From Prinsepia uniflora (lineage: Eukaryota > Streptophyta > Magnoliopsida > Rosales > Rosaceae): DNA of 64,000 nt. Below are positions 45,567-56,244 of the stretch, one piece after another. A program made the translations under genes and the position numbers. Within the stretch, counting starts at the first letter, position 1; every line of letters starts with the position of its first letter. The DNA lies in contig CM064873.1 of NCBI GenBank assembly GCA_032719365.1, forward strand, positions 37,611,742 through 37,675,741, read 5' to 3'. The notes under the pieces are model-generated. The model was given only the letters and a program-made list of their open reading frames with translations, had not been told where the DNA came from and ran no database searches.

Positions 45567-47957
45567 GGTGACGACCTGGAAATTCGAAAAAGGAAAAATT
45601 GGAAAAGTTGGATGTAAAATGACGATTTTGCCCTTGGTTATGGGGCCGACAGTTGAATTTTTGTTTGGGATACCTTTTGGACTTTTGGCCAGGACCGTTG
45701 GGTAGGTCCCGAGACACTGAAAGTTACGGGTCTGCGAAGGCTAGGAGCATTTTGGTAATTAGCCCAGGATGGGAAAAATGGTAATTTGGGATAGAGGGGT
45801 GAATTGGGCGATCAAATTGGCTGATTCAGCCGTCCACTGCCTCAATCATGTGGCTTGGTGACATCTGTCACTGGGAAAATTGAATTAGTGGCAAACCTTG
45901 GCGCTTGAAACCCAAAACGAATACAAATGAATGACTTTTTGAAATTTCAAATTCGTGTGATCAGGGAGGAAACCAGAGACATAACGAGATTAGGAGGAAA
46001 TTTGTGAGTGAAAAAGGGGAAGGAAATAGAGAGAACACACAAAGGTAACCAATAAACCCATAAGGAAAACCCGAACTTGTTCTTGGGGAAATTGAGATTC
46101 AATTTCCAAGTATTAGTCTAAACCAAGTCGAAGTAAGGTTAGAATTAGTCTTCTGGGACCATTTCGTGCCGAACCACATAAAAAACGAAGGCAATTGACG
46201 AAGAAACCATCAAGAACAGTCCTTGCGAAATCCCTGAGAAATCCGATTTCAATTCGTGTAATTGAAGGTGAGGAATTCTCAAATTGATGTTGGTTTTATG
46301 TTTTTGTTCATCTAATGATACTTTCTGGTTAATTGGAAAGGACAATTAAGGTCGAATTGGATGAATTGGGAATTTGAATTCGACGACATGGACTTGGGGA
46401 ATTACGGGTCTTAGTGTGAATTGTGTAAATTAAATTATGCAGAACTTCAATTAAGATGTATTAGATGAGATCCAATGAAATGAATGATTGAAATAGAGGT
46501 GAATTGAAGGTTAATTAATCGGGACATGTCGCGGGTCGAAGGACCCATTTGCAGGAAAATCGGGTGAGGACGATGCACTGTAGCAGTTACTGTGCAAGCG
46601 CGTGGGTTTCACGCGCAGCCACTCACGGGGGCGCGTGGGCACGATTCCCGAGGTGAGGTCAACATGACTTTTGTTTATGCAATGTAACAAACATTTTAGC
46701 AATGGTTTCGAGTCGATCAGACATAGTTTCGATATTGTTTCGAGGGTCTGAAGGTTTATGTTACATTTTAAATTCGTAATTAATTCTAGAAAAATTATGG
46801 TAAATTAATATGATGTTAATTAAGTCGTTAGTGACCTTGAATAATCATTTTGGACAGGATTCAAGATTCCTGGAAAGTACCGGAAGTTACGAAAACTCGT
46901 ACAGCTCGGAAAGCGAATGGGTTTGTACGGTGTGTGAGTGGACGTTTGTTTTATAAACTGATATGCAAGCATATTTAAATGTTTTACATGATTTATGGCA
47001 TGATTTGATTTGTAATTATTGCTTGATAATTTGATATGATTATTTACTGGATTTAATGATTATTTTAGTTAGTGCTTTGGGCACGTTTTTCGAGGAAAGC
47101 ACAATCGTTGATTTTGGGCTAGGCCCGAGATTTTAAAAAGATGTTTTGACTTGCATTTTGAGTTAAAGATGATTTTATGGAATTAAATGATATTTAGATA
47201 TGATTTTACGAATTTACATGCATTGAATTATTTAATGATTTTTCGGATTTACGAGAAATGAGATTTGGATTTGAGACCCCGTGATAAATGGTTTTGACGT
47301 GGTTTTAACGATGATTTTGAAATAAAGATTTTGATTTTGTATTGATGTTCAGTGCCCCCAGATGTGTAATTCCTGGGTAGACTTCGGATGTGTAATTCCC
47401 GAAGTGACTCCGGATGTGTAATTCCCGGAGGGACTCCAGATGCGTAATTCTCGGAGGACCCTCGGATGTGTAATTACCAGTAGGGCTGAACGTGTAATTC
47501 CCAGTAGGATGATAACTCTGGATGTGTAATTCCCAGAGGACCCTCGGATGTGTAATTCCCAAGTTATGTGCTTTATTTTATGATAAAATGGTTTTATGAA
47601 ATGATGCATATGTTTGGCTTGAGAGCCAGGATTTGATACTTTTCATGTGATTTGGCTTGAAAGTCGGTGATTCATGTGTTTAATTTTATGCATGCATGGT
47701 TTGATAAATTGGAGGGTAAATGATGTATTTTGAAATGATATTATTTTTGTCCACTCACACCTTTCCTATTTTGATGACCCTCCAGGGCGTAGCACGATGT
47801 TCGGGGCTAATCGAGAGATGGAGGCATGAGCGGAAATCGGAGCAGTTATCCCTTGTCTGACAGGTGCTGGGGGGAAGTTTCGGTACTTCAGTTGACTTGT
47901 CAGACGGGAGTAGGATCGGGTACGGTTATCGAAGTCCAGTTGGGATGGGTCCTATTA
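45567..47957 (+). mobile_element. Solo F2 LTR (plus), degenerate ends, 2.39 kb
   Basis: It aligns with the F2 start (ACGACCTGGAAATTCGAAAAAGG) and end (GGGATGGGTCCTATTA). Both termini have mutated away from TG..CA. GAAAG (45562-45566) and GAACG (47958-47962) look like a target duplication with one change, and the E3 LTR continues at 47963. It has module A remnants, a CGCG block (about 46598-46640), the core (about 46680-46880), box 1 GTGTGAGTGGAC (about 46931), a sharp dyad array (47382-47560), CATGCATGG and box 2 (about 47750) and an end stem with a ~36-nt loop (about 47855-47907). Confidence 0.85.
47355..47560 (+). repeat. Covarying hairpin array, constant loop ATGTGTAATTC
   Basis: Seven to eight units are built around ATGTGTAATTC. 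The arms pair but differ: CTTCGG/CCGAAG (47382-47404), CTCCGG/CCGGAG (47408-47430), CTCTGG/CCAGAG (47516-47538). One unit, CTCCAG...CTCGGAG, is partly mismatched. The loop is nearly invariant, opposite to what simple tandem repeat homogenisation would leave in the arms. Confidence 0.9.
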
Positions 47958-47962
47958 GAACG

Positions 47963-48051
47963 TCCGATAATCCTCGACTATTTAGGGATTAGTCATGTTA
48001 ATCCTCGATTTAATCTTAATTAATCCCAAAAATTTGGGACATGTCATTACA
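47963..48051 (-). mobile_element. E3 3' LTR, part 2 (U3 terminus)
   Basis: This is the last 89 bp of the E3 3' LTR after the F2 insertion. It ends GGGACATGTCATTACA at 48051 and is followed by the polypurine tract AACGTCCCTCCTTAA in reverse. Confidence 0.8.
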
Positions 48052-48864
48052 AACGTCCCTCCTTAATGAATTTCGTCCTCTAAATTCCAACTGACCCAAT
48101 TCCAAAGCTAATGGTGGGAATCTAGGCCTGCCTCCCACTCGTGGCAGTCTCATGTCAACAAACACGTCTGACATACCTGCAGTAGCCATCGGTACTCCCT
48201 GTCACTTGAGCTCCCAAAGCTCCAAGTCGACTCTCAAGAATCTACCCGCCGGTTCGTATGTGTCGCTCGAGACAGAATGTCGGTGTCTCGCTTGTCACCC
48301 ACTCTGACAGGTCAGTTATACTAAGATAACATCAATGTTGGCTTTTTAGTCTACTACTCTGACATGTTCCAACCTACAACCATCAGGATGAAATACATAC
48401 TCCCACTAAGGGCTATCACATCCAAGCTGACATTCTGCTCAGCGTCCGATCAGGTAACTATCCGCTAGATCCTGCCGTCACAATGGTACAAATCTCATTT
48501 AAAGTCCATCCTCAAACCTATGCCGCAAATTTAATCGACCTCGTTACTCACATGAGTCAACTTCACATTTTCGCATATGGACTCTCGCTAGAGTCCCATT
48601 ACATACAAATCCAAAACGGTCGGATACCGATCCATTTCATTACCACAGAATATTAGATTAGCTTCGTAGTAAGCCAATCCCATCTATAACTATCGTGACC
48701 AGCGCCAAATCTCGGCTCCACTGCGCTTTCATTGCACTACTCTGATCTCGACTCGCTCTCGAGTCCCTATATCATATCTCATGTCATTCAATGACCTCTG
48801 CTGAAATCCCGACTCGTCTCGTGTCTCGAGCTGATACATCGTTCCTCCTGTCAATACATCGACA
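48052..48864 (-). mobile_element. E3 internal region, left piece, non-coding
   Basis: It begins with a reverse polypurine tract (48052-48065) and the 'GAATTTCGTCCTCTAAATTC' block shared with other elements. About 800 bp follows without coding signs. It is broken by E1 at TCTCA (48865-48869) and continues at 58937. Confidence 0.75.
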
Positions 48865-48869
48865 TCTCA

Positions 48870-51655
48870 TGACAGGACCCACCCTGATCCCATAGGGACC
48901 ACAAGGGGACGTGCCCTGCTCCCGTATGACACCCATAATTCATACCAATTTTGACCTCAAAACATCAAATGCATAAACAACCAAATTAAAGTTATACATC
49001 AAATCCGAATTAAACAGATGTCAGACAAGGGATGAAATCCAAAATTACAAGTTGCGAGCACGACTCTAAAATAAACCTGCAGGTAAACCACCCAACAGGG
49101 GTTCAGGAACGCAGAAGTAGATCTATGCCTCAGCCTCAGGATCCTCCTCTACCTCAGTAGCACAACCTGGAGGGGTTACTAAAACATTAAGGTTGAGTGG
49201 ACCGAAACGCAAGTTTATAAAATCGTTTAGTAAGTAAATATATACTTTACCCCTCCGTTTTCCAAACATGCATGCATCAGAATTTTAAACCATCAATCAT
49301 ATAATATGAACCATAAGGCATATAATTAAAACCATAAACATAATTTTAGCCACTGCACTATACACTCCAATCCCGACATCCCCGATGTCTGACGTCCCTG
49401 ACGTCTAATAAGGTCACAATCACAAGGCTACGAGTGCCACTCGGGTCTCAATTTCGAGTTCAATCCCCGAACCCCGTTCGGGTATAGCATCCCCGATGCT
49501 TAGCGTCATAGACGCTGGACGTTCTAGACGTCCGTGACCACTCCGGGGTACCTCATCCGGAGGAGACAGTATCACATGAATGGATCTATACAGTGCAGTA
49601 CCAAATACATTTTATTGATATCCACATGCAAATCATATATATATATATATACATAGATAAATCCAACCCAATCTTTTAAGTTTCATCAGACGGGTCTCAA
49701 GCCCAAATACCGTGAAACGTGCCATAACCATAATTTCCATATCATCAAAACCGTTATTTGTTTTTAGCATGTGAATATATATATATATAAGAAAACAAGA
49801 AAACATTTATGCACGTAAGGGTTTAAGGAAAATGGCCCACTCACAGTACAATCCTGCTGAAAACCGAACGTATACCCTCGTTCTGGTACAACTGTACAAT
49901 CCCTGTCATGTCCAAAGTATACGTGAAGGTCAATACAAACCCCTAAAATTTAACCATGAAAACCTAGACTGAAACCGGCCCGGAAAAATCGCCCGAACGC
50001 GCTTCCCAAGTCAATAAACCTCATTTTGACCAACATAATGATCTCCGATCGACCCGAAACCACCGCCATTGGATCCGGATCGTCGAAACCTAAAGAATGG
50101 TGGTGGTCCCACCAAAAGTACTGTTCACACGCGCCCCCACGCGCCAGGTCAACCCTCTGGTCAACAGTGCTACAGTGCTGCTGACGTCAGCATGACATCA
50201 CTGCCGTCACTGCTAACGTCAACATAACGTCATCACTGACAATGTCAGAGGACACGTGTCAGCAGCCCATTGGTCCCTGGTCTGACTGATTTCTTACATG
50301 ATGACGTCATCAATTATAGTAACCGGTCTGAGAACCGGGTCACCGTAGACCCACGGTTCAACCCGATCAGTTCTCCTCAACCCGATCCCCATTTCTGGTG
50401 AAATTTGATCCTATGGACTCGTCTCTACCTCATCTATGGTTCTGTGCAAATAAAACTAGATTTTAGGTCAAAGAAACTACCTGAAAATCGACGGGAAGGT
50501 TGGCTTCCGGTTCTAGTTATCTTCTCTAGCGAGTCGTCGAGTTTCCAGCCACGGTCCTTGGTTCAAACTGGTCGTCTAGGTCCCCTAAGTGTGTCTTAAA
50601 AGCAACCAAACAAATTCAACGTAAAAAACGGACGATTTGAAGCAGGGTTGAAAATCGGGTCTCTCGGGTTTTTCAACTTACCGCCGCCGTGTCGCCGCCG
50701 TACGTCGTCCAGTCCAGTTCTGGGCCGTCCTGCCGTCACAATGAACCCAACCGTACGTTGATTCGAATCCAGGTGTGAAGGTTTGGATGGTTGGATGGTT
50801 TGGGTTGTTCGGGTTTCTTCTCGGATCTGGGAGAATTCTGGCCGTGCACGGTGGCTGTGGGGTGGTGGCCGGTGTCTGGGGGTGGCTGTTGGCTGCCTGG
50901 TGTTGCCGGGTGTGTCAAGTTGAGTGGTGAGGTGCTGGTGAGTTTGTTCCAAGAGGTAACCGTGTTAAACGGTTTGAGAGAATGAAAATGTAAGTGTATG
51001 GTCTCATGGGTTTAAAACAGAATAGGCATATGAAATCAAGGGCCAGGATTAAATCTGACTTTAGGACCAAAGGTGAGGATTTAAGGAAATAAAATAATAA
51101 ATTAATTTATTGGCCAACACAGATCCTTGTTTTAGGGAATGTAGGGGATGAGTGTCGACACTTGTCACTCATCCAAGGGTCCAGATTGATTTGATTAAAG
51201 TAATCAGATCCTATTATTATAATATTATTTTAATCGAGTTATCGGTTAGTTCGGTTAATCACGTTTACTTCCGTGGCCATAACTTCCTCGTACGAAGTCT
51301 GATTTCGGCGTGCCGCCTGTCTACGGACTCAGGATGTCAGACCTACCTAACGGTCCTTGAGTCATGTGAAAATTAGTTGCCAAACGAAAAGTCAACATTT
51401 TCACCCCAAACGTCCAAATTACGGTAATGCCCCTGGACTTCCGATAGCCATAACTTTTTCCCTGATTTTCTGAATTGGACGTGCCACCTGGCTATGGACT
51501 CGTGACGTCCCGAACTACGTCACGGTCATTGGTCAAAGTCCATTGAGCCCACCAATCAAAAAGTCAACAATTGGCCATACCATTCACAAGGGTAAAAACG
51601 TCAATTCATACATTAAATTACAATATTAAGATCCTCCAATTTTCGGGGTGTTACA
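48870..51655 (-). repeat. E1 3' LTR (left copy), 2.79 kb
   Basis: Plus view starts TGACAGGACCCACC and ends TTTCGGGGTGTTACA. The end-stem arms are CCCGTATGAC (near 48923) and TGTCAGACAAGGG (near 49020), about 90 nt apart. A dyad cluster is at 49375-49533, TA microsatellites near 49638 and 49775, a bZIP/CACGTG cluster at about 50175-50310, a U3 palindrome with a 3-bp insert (51146-51174) and a perfect GTGACGT dyad (51502-51523). Compared with the right copy it retains ~73 bp holding three dyads. Confidence 0.95.
49375..49533 (-). repeat. Five covarying dyads in E1 left LTR
   Basis: The dyads are GACATC-ccc-GATGTC (49375-49389), GACGTC-cct-GACGTC (49391-49405), AGCATC-ccc-GATGCT (49486-49500), AGCGTC-ata-GACGCT (49502-49516) and GGACGT-tctag-ACGTCC (49517-49533). 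All have perfect arms of six bases with different sequences. The right LTR has lost the last three and carries one altered arm, GACGTC-ccc-GATGTC. Confidence 0.9.
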
Positions 51656-51668
51656 ACCTTCCCACCTT
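51656..51668 (-). promoter_or_regulatory. E1 polypurine tract
   Basis: Minus strand reads AAGGTGGGAAGGT immediately before the 3' LTR start TGTAACACCCC, with TTTCGGGACGAAATTTC upstream. It starts just beyond the pol stop at 51690-51692. Confidence 0.93.
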
Positions 51669-51689
51669 AAGAAATTTCGTCCCGAAATT

Positions 51690-52803
51690 TCAAAGAAACA
51701 AAAGAGGAAATTGTTCTCGCATCTGAGCCTCAGGCTCCCATGTGGCTTCTTCCACATTCTCGTTTCTCCAGAGAATCTTCACGGGAGGAATCGTCTTCCG
51801 ACGTAGTACCTTGTCCTTCCGATCCAAGATCTGTATTGGTTGTTCTTCGAAGCTCAAATCCTCCCGTAGTTCGACAGGTTGTTCCCCTAGTACATGCGAA
51901 GCATCATATACGTACTTTCGTAGCATTGATATGTGGAAAACATCGTGAACTCTAGATAGTTCTGGAGGTAGTGCCAATCTGTATGCAACTCTCCCAATCC
52001 TTTCCACAATCTCATAAGGTCCGATAAAACGCGGACTCAGCTTCCCCCGTCGACCAAAACGGATAATCCCTTTCCACGGAGATAACTTCAGGAAGACGAA
52101 ATCTCCCACCTCAAATTCCAAATCTCGAATCCGTCGATCGACATAACTCTTTTGGCGATCCTGCGCCGCCTTCAATCTCTCCTTGATAACTCGAACAGTT
52201 TCCAAGGTTAAGTCCATCAATTCCGGCCCTACAGCCGCTCGCTCTCCTATCTCCATCCAGCAGATAGCTGTCCTGCACTGTCGACCATACAGTGCCTCAT
52301 AGGGTGCCATCCCGATGCTTGCCTGATAGCTGTTGTTGTAAGCGAATTCCATCAATGGCAAATGAGTATCCCATGAGTCCTAAAACTGTAGCACACAGGA
52401 CCTCATCATGTCCTCCAGGGTCTGAATGGTCCGTTCAGACTGTCCATCGGTCTGTGGATGGAACGCAGTACTGAAACGTAGGGTTGTTCCCAAAGTAGCT
52501 TGTAAACTCCGCCAGAACCTGGAAGTGAAACGCAGATCACGATCGGACACGATCGATTCCGGCGTACCATGCAATCGTATGATTTCCTTCACAAACAACT
52601 AAGCCAGTCGGTTAGGTTTATAAGTCTCCTGAACTGGCAGAAAATGGGCTGACTTGGTTAGCCGTTCCACGATCACCCATACTCCGTCAACTCCACTCTG
52701 AGTCCTTGGTAACTTAAAGAAAAAGTCCATGGTGATGTGATCCCACTTCCACTCGAGAATCGGAAGTGGCTGCATAGCCCCATAAGGTTTCTGTCGTTCC
52801 GCC
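51690..52803 (-). pseudogene. pol: E1 integrase core, GPY/F and chromodomain
   Basis: Integrase catalytic residues are visible: Asp in 'TMDF' (52725-52727), Asp in 'VSDRDL' (52542-52544) and Glu in 'GQSERTIQ' (52434-52436). The last two have 35 residues between them, the D,D-35-E signature. TAG codons at 52601-52599 and 52382-52380 interrupt it. The last 223 codons (52361-51690) carry 'FAYNNSY', the GPY/F motif 'FIGPYEIVERIG' (about residues 112-123) and a C-terminal chromodomain-like region (about residues 172-220: 'QILDRKDKVLR', 'VKILWRN', 'EATWEPE'). In chromoviruses this tail directs integration to heterochromatin. Confidence 0.93.
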
Positions 52804-53964
52804 TTACTGCTGACAGGTTAAGCATTTTCTTACGAACTCCGCAATGTCCTTCTTCATTCCTGGCCACCAATAATGGTTCCGGAGGGTACGATACATCTTG
52901 TTACCTCCCGAATGCATAGCATAGGCCGAACTATGAGCCTCCTTAAGAATCTCGGCCCGTAACTCTGCCACTGCAGGTACACACAAACGGTCCAACTTCA
53001 CAAGTGCTCCATCGTCCCGGATGGTAAAATCCTGTCTCCCATCCGCATCGACCTCAATTCTGTAGATACAGAGTATCGGATCCTGAAGTTGTGCTTCGAT
53101 GATCAGATCAATCAGCACTGGTCGTACATGAAAGCTGGCCAACAAAGCTCCATGCTCATCCGTACCCAAAATAACTCCCGCCTTCCGGAGTTCCACCAGC
53201 AAAGGAAGATACACCATCCCCAGGTGTGCAACTGATCCCGCTGATTTTCTACTGAGTGCATCCGCCACCACATTGGCCTTACCCGGATGGTACTCGATCG
53301 TACAGTCATAATCCTTCAGCAGCTCCAACCATCTCCGTTGTCTCATGTTAAGCTCCTTTTGAGTGAATAAATACTTAAGACTCTGGTGGTCAGTGTATAT
53401 CCGGCACGTTGCACCGAATAGGTAATGTCTCCAGATTTTTAGAGCATGAACCACCCCTGCCAACTCCAAATCATGGGGAGGGTAGTTCAACTCATGAGTC
53501 TTCAGCTGCCGGGATGCGTAGGCGATAACCTTGCCAGTCTGCATCAACACGCAGCCCAAACCTTGTAGTGATGCATCACTGAAGACCACGAACTCTCCAA
53601 TGTCATCCGGCAATGCAAGGACAGGTGCAGTGGTCAATCGATCTTTCAACTCCTGAAAACTCCGACCGCACTGCTCGTCCCAAATAAACTTCACTCCCTT
53701 CCGAGTCAAACGAGTCAATGGTGCAACAATTTTGGAGAAACCCTCCACGAATCTTCGGTAGTAACCTGCTAATCCGACAAAACTCCGCACCTCAGTCACT
53801 GTTGTTGGTCTAGCCCAGTTAGTCACCGCTTCTGTTTTCTGGGAATCCACGCAAATCCCATCCGTTGATATCACGTGTCCCAGAAAACCAATACTGCTCA
53901 GCCAAAACTGACACTTGTTCAGCTTGGCGTACAACTGTTTCTGTCTCAGCATCTCCAAGACCAA
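52804..53964 (-). pseudogene. pol: E1 RT thumb, RNase H and integrase zinc finger
   Basis: A 386-codon open stretch is in a new frame relative to the RT palm. Residues about 1-75 are the RT connection (KLNKCQFW, then SFVGLAGYYRRF). RNase H follows with Asp130 (FSDASLQG), Glu167 (HDLELAG), Asp192 (YTDHQSL) and Asp235 (NVVADALSRK) all present, matching the DEDD set. The integrase HHCC finger is at His344, His351, Cys381 and Cys384. The frame stops at TAA right after CQQ; the next frame carries the integrase core, so a small indel occurred at about 52804. It is the best preserved part of the element. Confidence 0.92.
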
Positions 53965-54044
53965 CCGTAGATGTTCCTCATGTGCACGGCACTCCTCGAG
54001 TACACCAGAATATCATCGATGAACACAATCACGAATTTATCCAA

Positions 54045-55118
54045 TTAGGATCGAAAAACCCGGTTCATCAGATCCATGAATGCTGCTGGAGCATTCGTCA
54101 AGCCAAAAGGCATAACAAGGAACTCGTAGTGTCCGTAACGAGTTCGAAAATTAGTTTTCGGAATATCCTCCTCCGAAATCCTCAGTTGGTGATACCCAGA
54201 CCGCAAATCAATCTTCGAGAAGCACTGAGCTCCTCGCAACTGGTAAAAAAGGTCATCGATCCTGGGTAGAGGATACTGGTTCCTCAGTGTCACCTTATTG
54301 AGTTGTCGATAGTCAATACACAAACGGAGACTTCCCTCCTTCTTCTTCACGAACAATACTGGTGCTCCCCACGGTGAAGTACTCGGTCAGAGATATCCCA
54401 AATCCACCAACTCCTGCAATTGAGTCTTGAGTTCTCGTAACTCGGCCGGCGCCATCCGGTATGGTGCCTGGGATATAGGTCGGGTACCAGGGAGTAGTTC
54501 AATGGTAATATCGATCTCCCGCGATGGCGGTAATCCAGGTAAGTCATCCGGGAATACATCCGGAAACTCACGTACCACCGGTATCTCGTCGATACCCGGA
54601 GTATCGACCTGCTCCGACACGACATGCGCCAGATAACCTTGGCATCTCTTCCGTAGAAGTTTGGTAGCAGTAAGTGAAGAAATCACTTCAGGAGGCGAAC
54701 CATCACATTCCCCCTGAAAGATAACCTCCGGCAAACCCGGGCTCTGCAGAATCACTTGCTTGCTACAGCAATCGATGAGCGATCCATGCTCCGATAGCCA
54801 ATCCATCCCTAGGATTATATCGAAGTCGTGGATATCCAGAATAATTAAGTCTGCAGGTAAATCCACATCCTCAATTCTTACCGGGCACCTCCGAATCACC
54901 TGATTCACAAGGTACACGATGCCCATCGGGGTGCCAACACCCATCTCACAATCTAAGGCTGATACCACACAATCAAGCATACCAGCACAACTCCTCGAAA
55001 TAAAAGAATGTGTAGCCCCCGCATCCATCAATAAACGTACAAGAAGGTTTAAGATATGTAGTGTACCTGTAACCATGCATGGGGCAGTCCTCGCCTGCTG
55101 ATGGGTCATTGCAAACAC
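54045..55118 (-). pseudogene. pol: E1 protease and N-terminal reverse transcriptase
   Basis: The frame opens without a true start (first codon GTG, continuation of gag-pol in relatives). An aspartic protease motif DAGATHSF lies at 55002-55025; DSG or DTG is more common, and DAG still has the catalytic Asp. The protease C-terminal part has 'IILGMDWL'. RT starts near 54480 ('YRMAPAELRELK'). A TGA at 54389-54387 splits it. The next part holds the fingers/palm motifs 'LCIDYRQLNKVT', 'FSKIDLRSGYHQL' (first catalytic Asp) and 'MPFGLTNAPAAFMDLMN'. TAA at 54047-54045 falls 7 codons before the FIDD motif (54012-54023), which is itself intact. Confidence 0.92.
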
Positions 55119-56131
55119 TTGGGCCCTTGGCCCTCCGTTCCGTCCGCGCCCGTGCGCGCCACGCCAGCACCACGGTCACCTCCCTGACCGCGACCTCCAT
55201 TTGTGTGGGAAGCCGTGCTCTGTACCACACTAGAGCCCCCAGCGTCGTTGTTCTTGGGCAACTGCGGGCAATCACAGGCATAGTGGCCCTCCTCACTGCA
55301 AGTAAAACAGGTTACTGGCCTTGGCCTGTCCGAATGCCCACCAGAAGCACCGCTCCATGATGAACGCTGCCCAGAGTTGTATCCTGATCCTCTGCCCTGA
55401 GAGCCTCCGCGTCGACCTGACCAGCCACGACCCTTGAAGGATGAGGGTGCTCCCCTGTAGCCTCCTCCCTTGTTGTTCTTCTGGCTTGATGGCCCACGAT
55501 GTGGGCGATCCTGACGTCGCCCCTCGCCTGAAGGCTGTCGTGTCTGGTGTGCCGCCAGACTGGCCTCGACACACACCGCAGCGTCGACCATATCTCTCAG
55601 TGAAGCATGAGTAGCAGCAGTCACACTTTCCCGGATCTCCCCTCGGAGTCCAAGCTCAAACCTTTGGCACTTGTCCTCCTCTGTGCTCACGAATGATGCA
55701 GCAAATCGGGAAAGTTTCCCAAAAGTCTGCTCGTAGTCCGCAACGAACATATCCCCCTTCTCCAGCCGCAGGAACTTAGCCTCCCGTGCCGCGCGAAATG
55801 ATCGCGGGTAGTACTGGTCCAGAAATCGGGAACGGAAAACTTCCCAAGTAGTGGTTTGGACAGACCACCCAGACATTTCAAGGCCGTGCCACCACTGGTA
55901 GGCTCCTCCTTCCAGCAAGAAGGCCGCCAAAGTTACCCGTTCGCTCGGAGGGCAGTGCATCACCGTGAAGATCCTTTCCTATTTGGTGATCCAATCATGG
56001 GCATATTCGGGGTTTGATCCCCCGCTGAAAGGTGTGGCTCCCAAACGCTGAGCCCGCTCAATGCTTGCGCATTCCATTTCCCTTTCCAGATCCTCGTCAG
56101 TTCGTGTATGAGGAATCCTTCTTGGAGGCAT
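55106..56131 (-). pseudogene. gag: E1 gag region with CCHC zinc knuckle
   Basis: This would encode the capsid/nucleocapsid precursor of the virus-like particle. From the ATG at 56131 there are 50 codons, then TAG (55981-55979). The frame then stays open to 55106. A retrotransposon gag-type capsid segment (GGAYQWWHGLE, then FLDQYYP, then FLRLEKGDM) is followed by a Gly/Arg/Ser-rich linker and one CX2CX4HX4C knuckle (CFTCSEEGHYACDC, 55268-55309). The knuckle residues are all present, and a Gly/Arg-rich tail follows. Family members usually continue in frame into protease; here the frame terminates and pol is shifted, most simply by an indel around 55150. Confidence 0.9.
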
Positions 56132-56229
56132 AACCAACTGTCAAGAGGCATAGATCAGTTAACATTATCCTTAAACTCGAAAAGTAACTAGTACTAATCG
56201 CTAGTCTAGCATGCTGACCACAACCTAGT

Positions 56230-56241
56230 GCTCTGATACCA
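56230..56241 (-). promoter_or_regulatory. E1 primer binding site (initiator tRNA-Met)
   Basis: Minus strand reads TGGTATCAGAGC, three bases downstream of the 5' LTR end, an exact match to the E2 (31299-31310) and E5 (63718-63729) sites. Confidence 0.95.
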
Positions 56242-56244
56242 AGC

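Larger units (their letters stand above)
51690..56131 (-). pseudogene. gag-pol: E1 gag-pol, degenerate polyprotein gene
   Basis: The reading frame starts at ATG 56131-56129, about 100 bp past the PBS, and ends at TGA 51692-51690. In-frame stops: 55981-55979 (TAG, codon 51 of gag), 54389-54387 (TGA where family members have arginine, a likely CGA to TGA CpG change), 54047-54045 (TAA), 52601-52599 (TAG) and 52382-52380 (TAG). Frame changes are needed near 55150 (gag to pol), near 53995 (after the RT catalytic motif) and near 52804 (after the integrase zinc finger). Most domain signatures remain readable, so decay is recent relative to domain loss. The element cannot make a complete polyprotein, so if it moved late it did so before these changes or in trans. 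Confidence 0.93.

Noticed and set aside
49630..49800. TA microsatellites as promoters or origins
   Set aside because: Simple repeats with length differences between the two E1 LTRs; no further support.
55106..55118. Programmed frameshift between gag and pol
   Set aside because: The apparent gag/pol overlap could suggest it, but Tekay-type relatives usually have one frame, no slippery heptamer is obvious, and other indels are present in the same gene.
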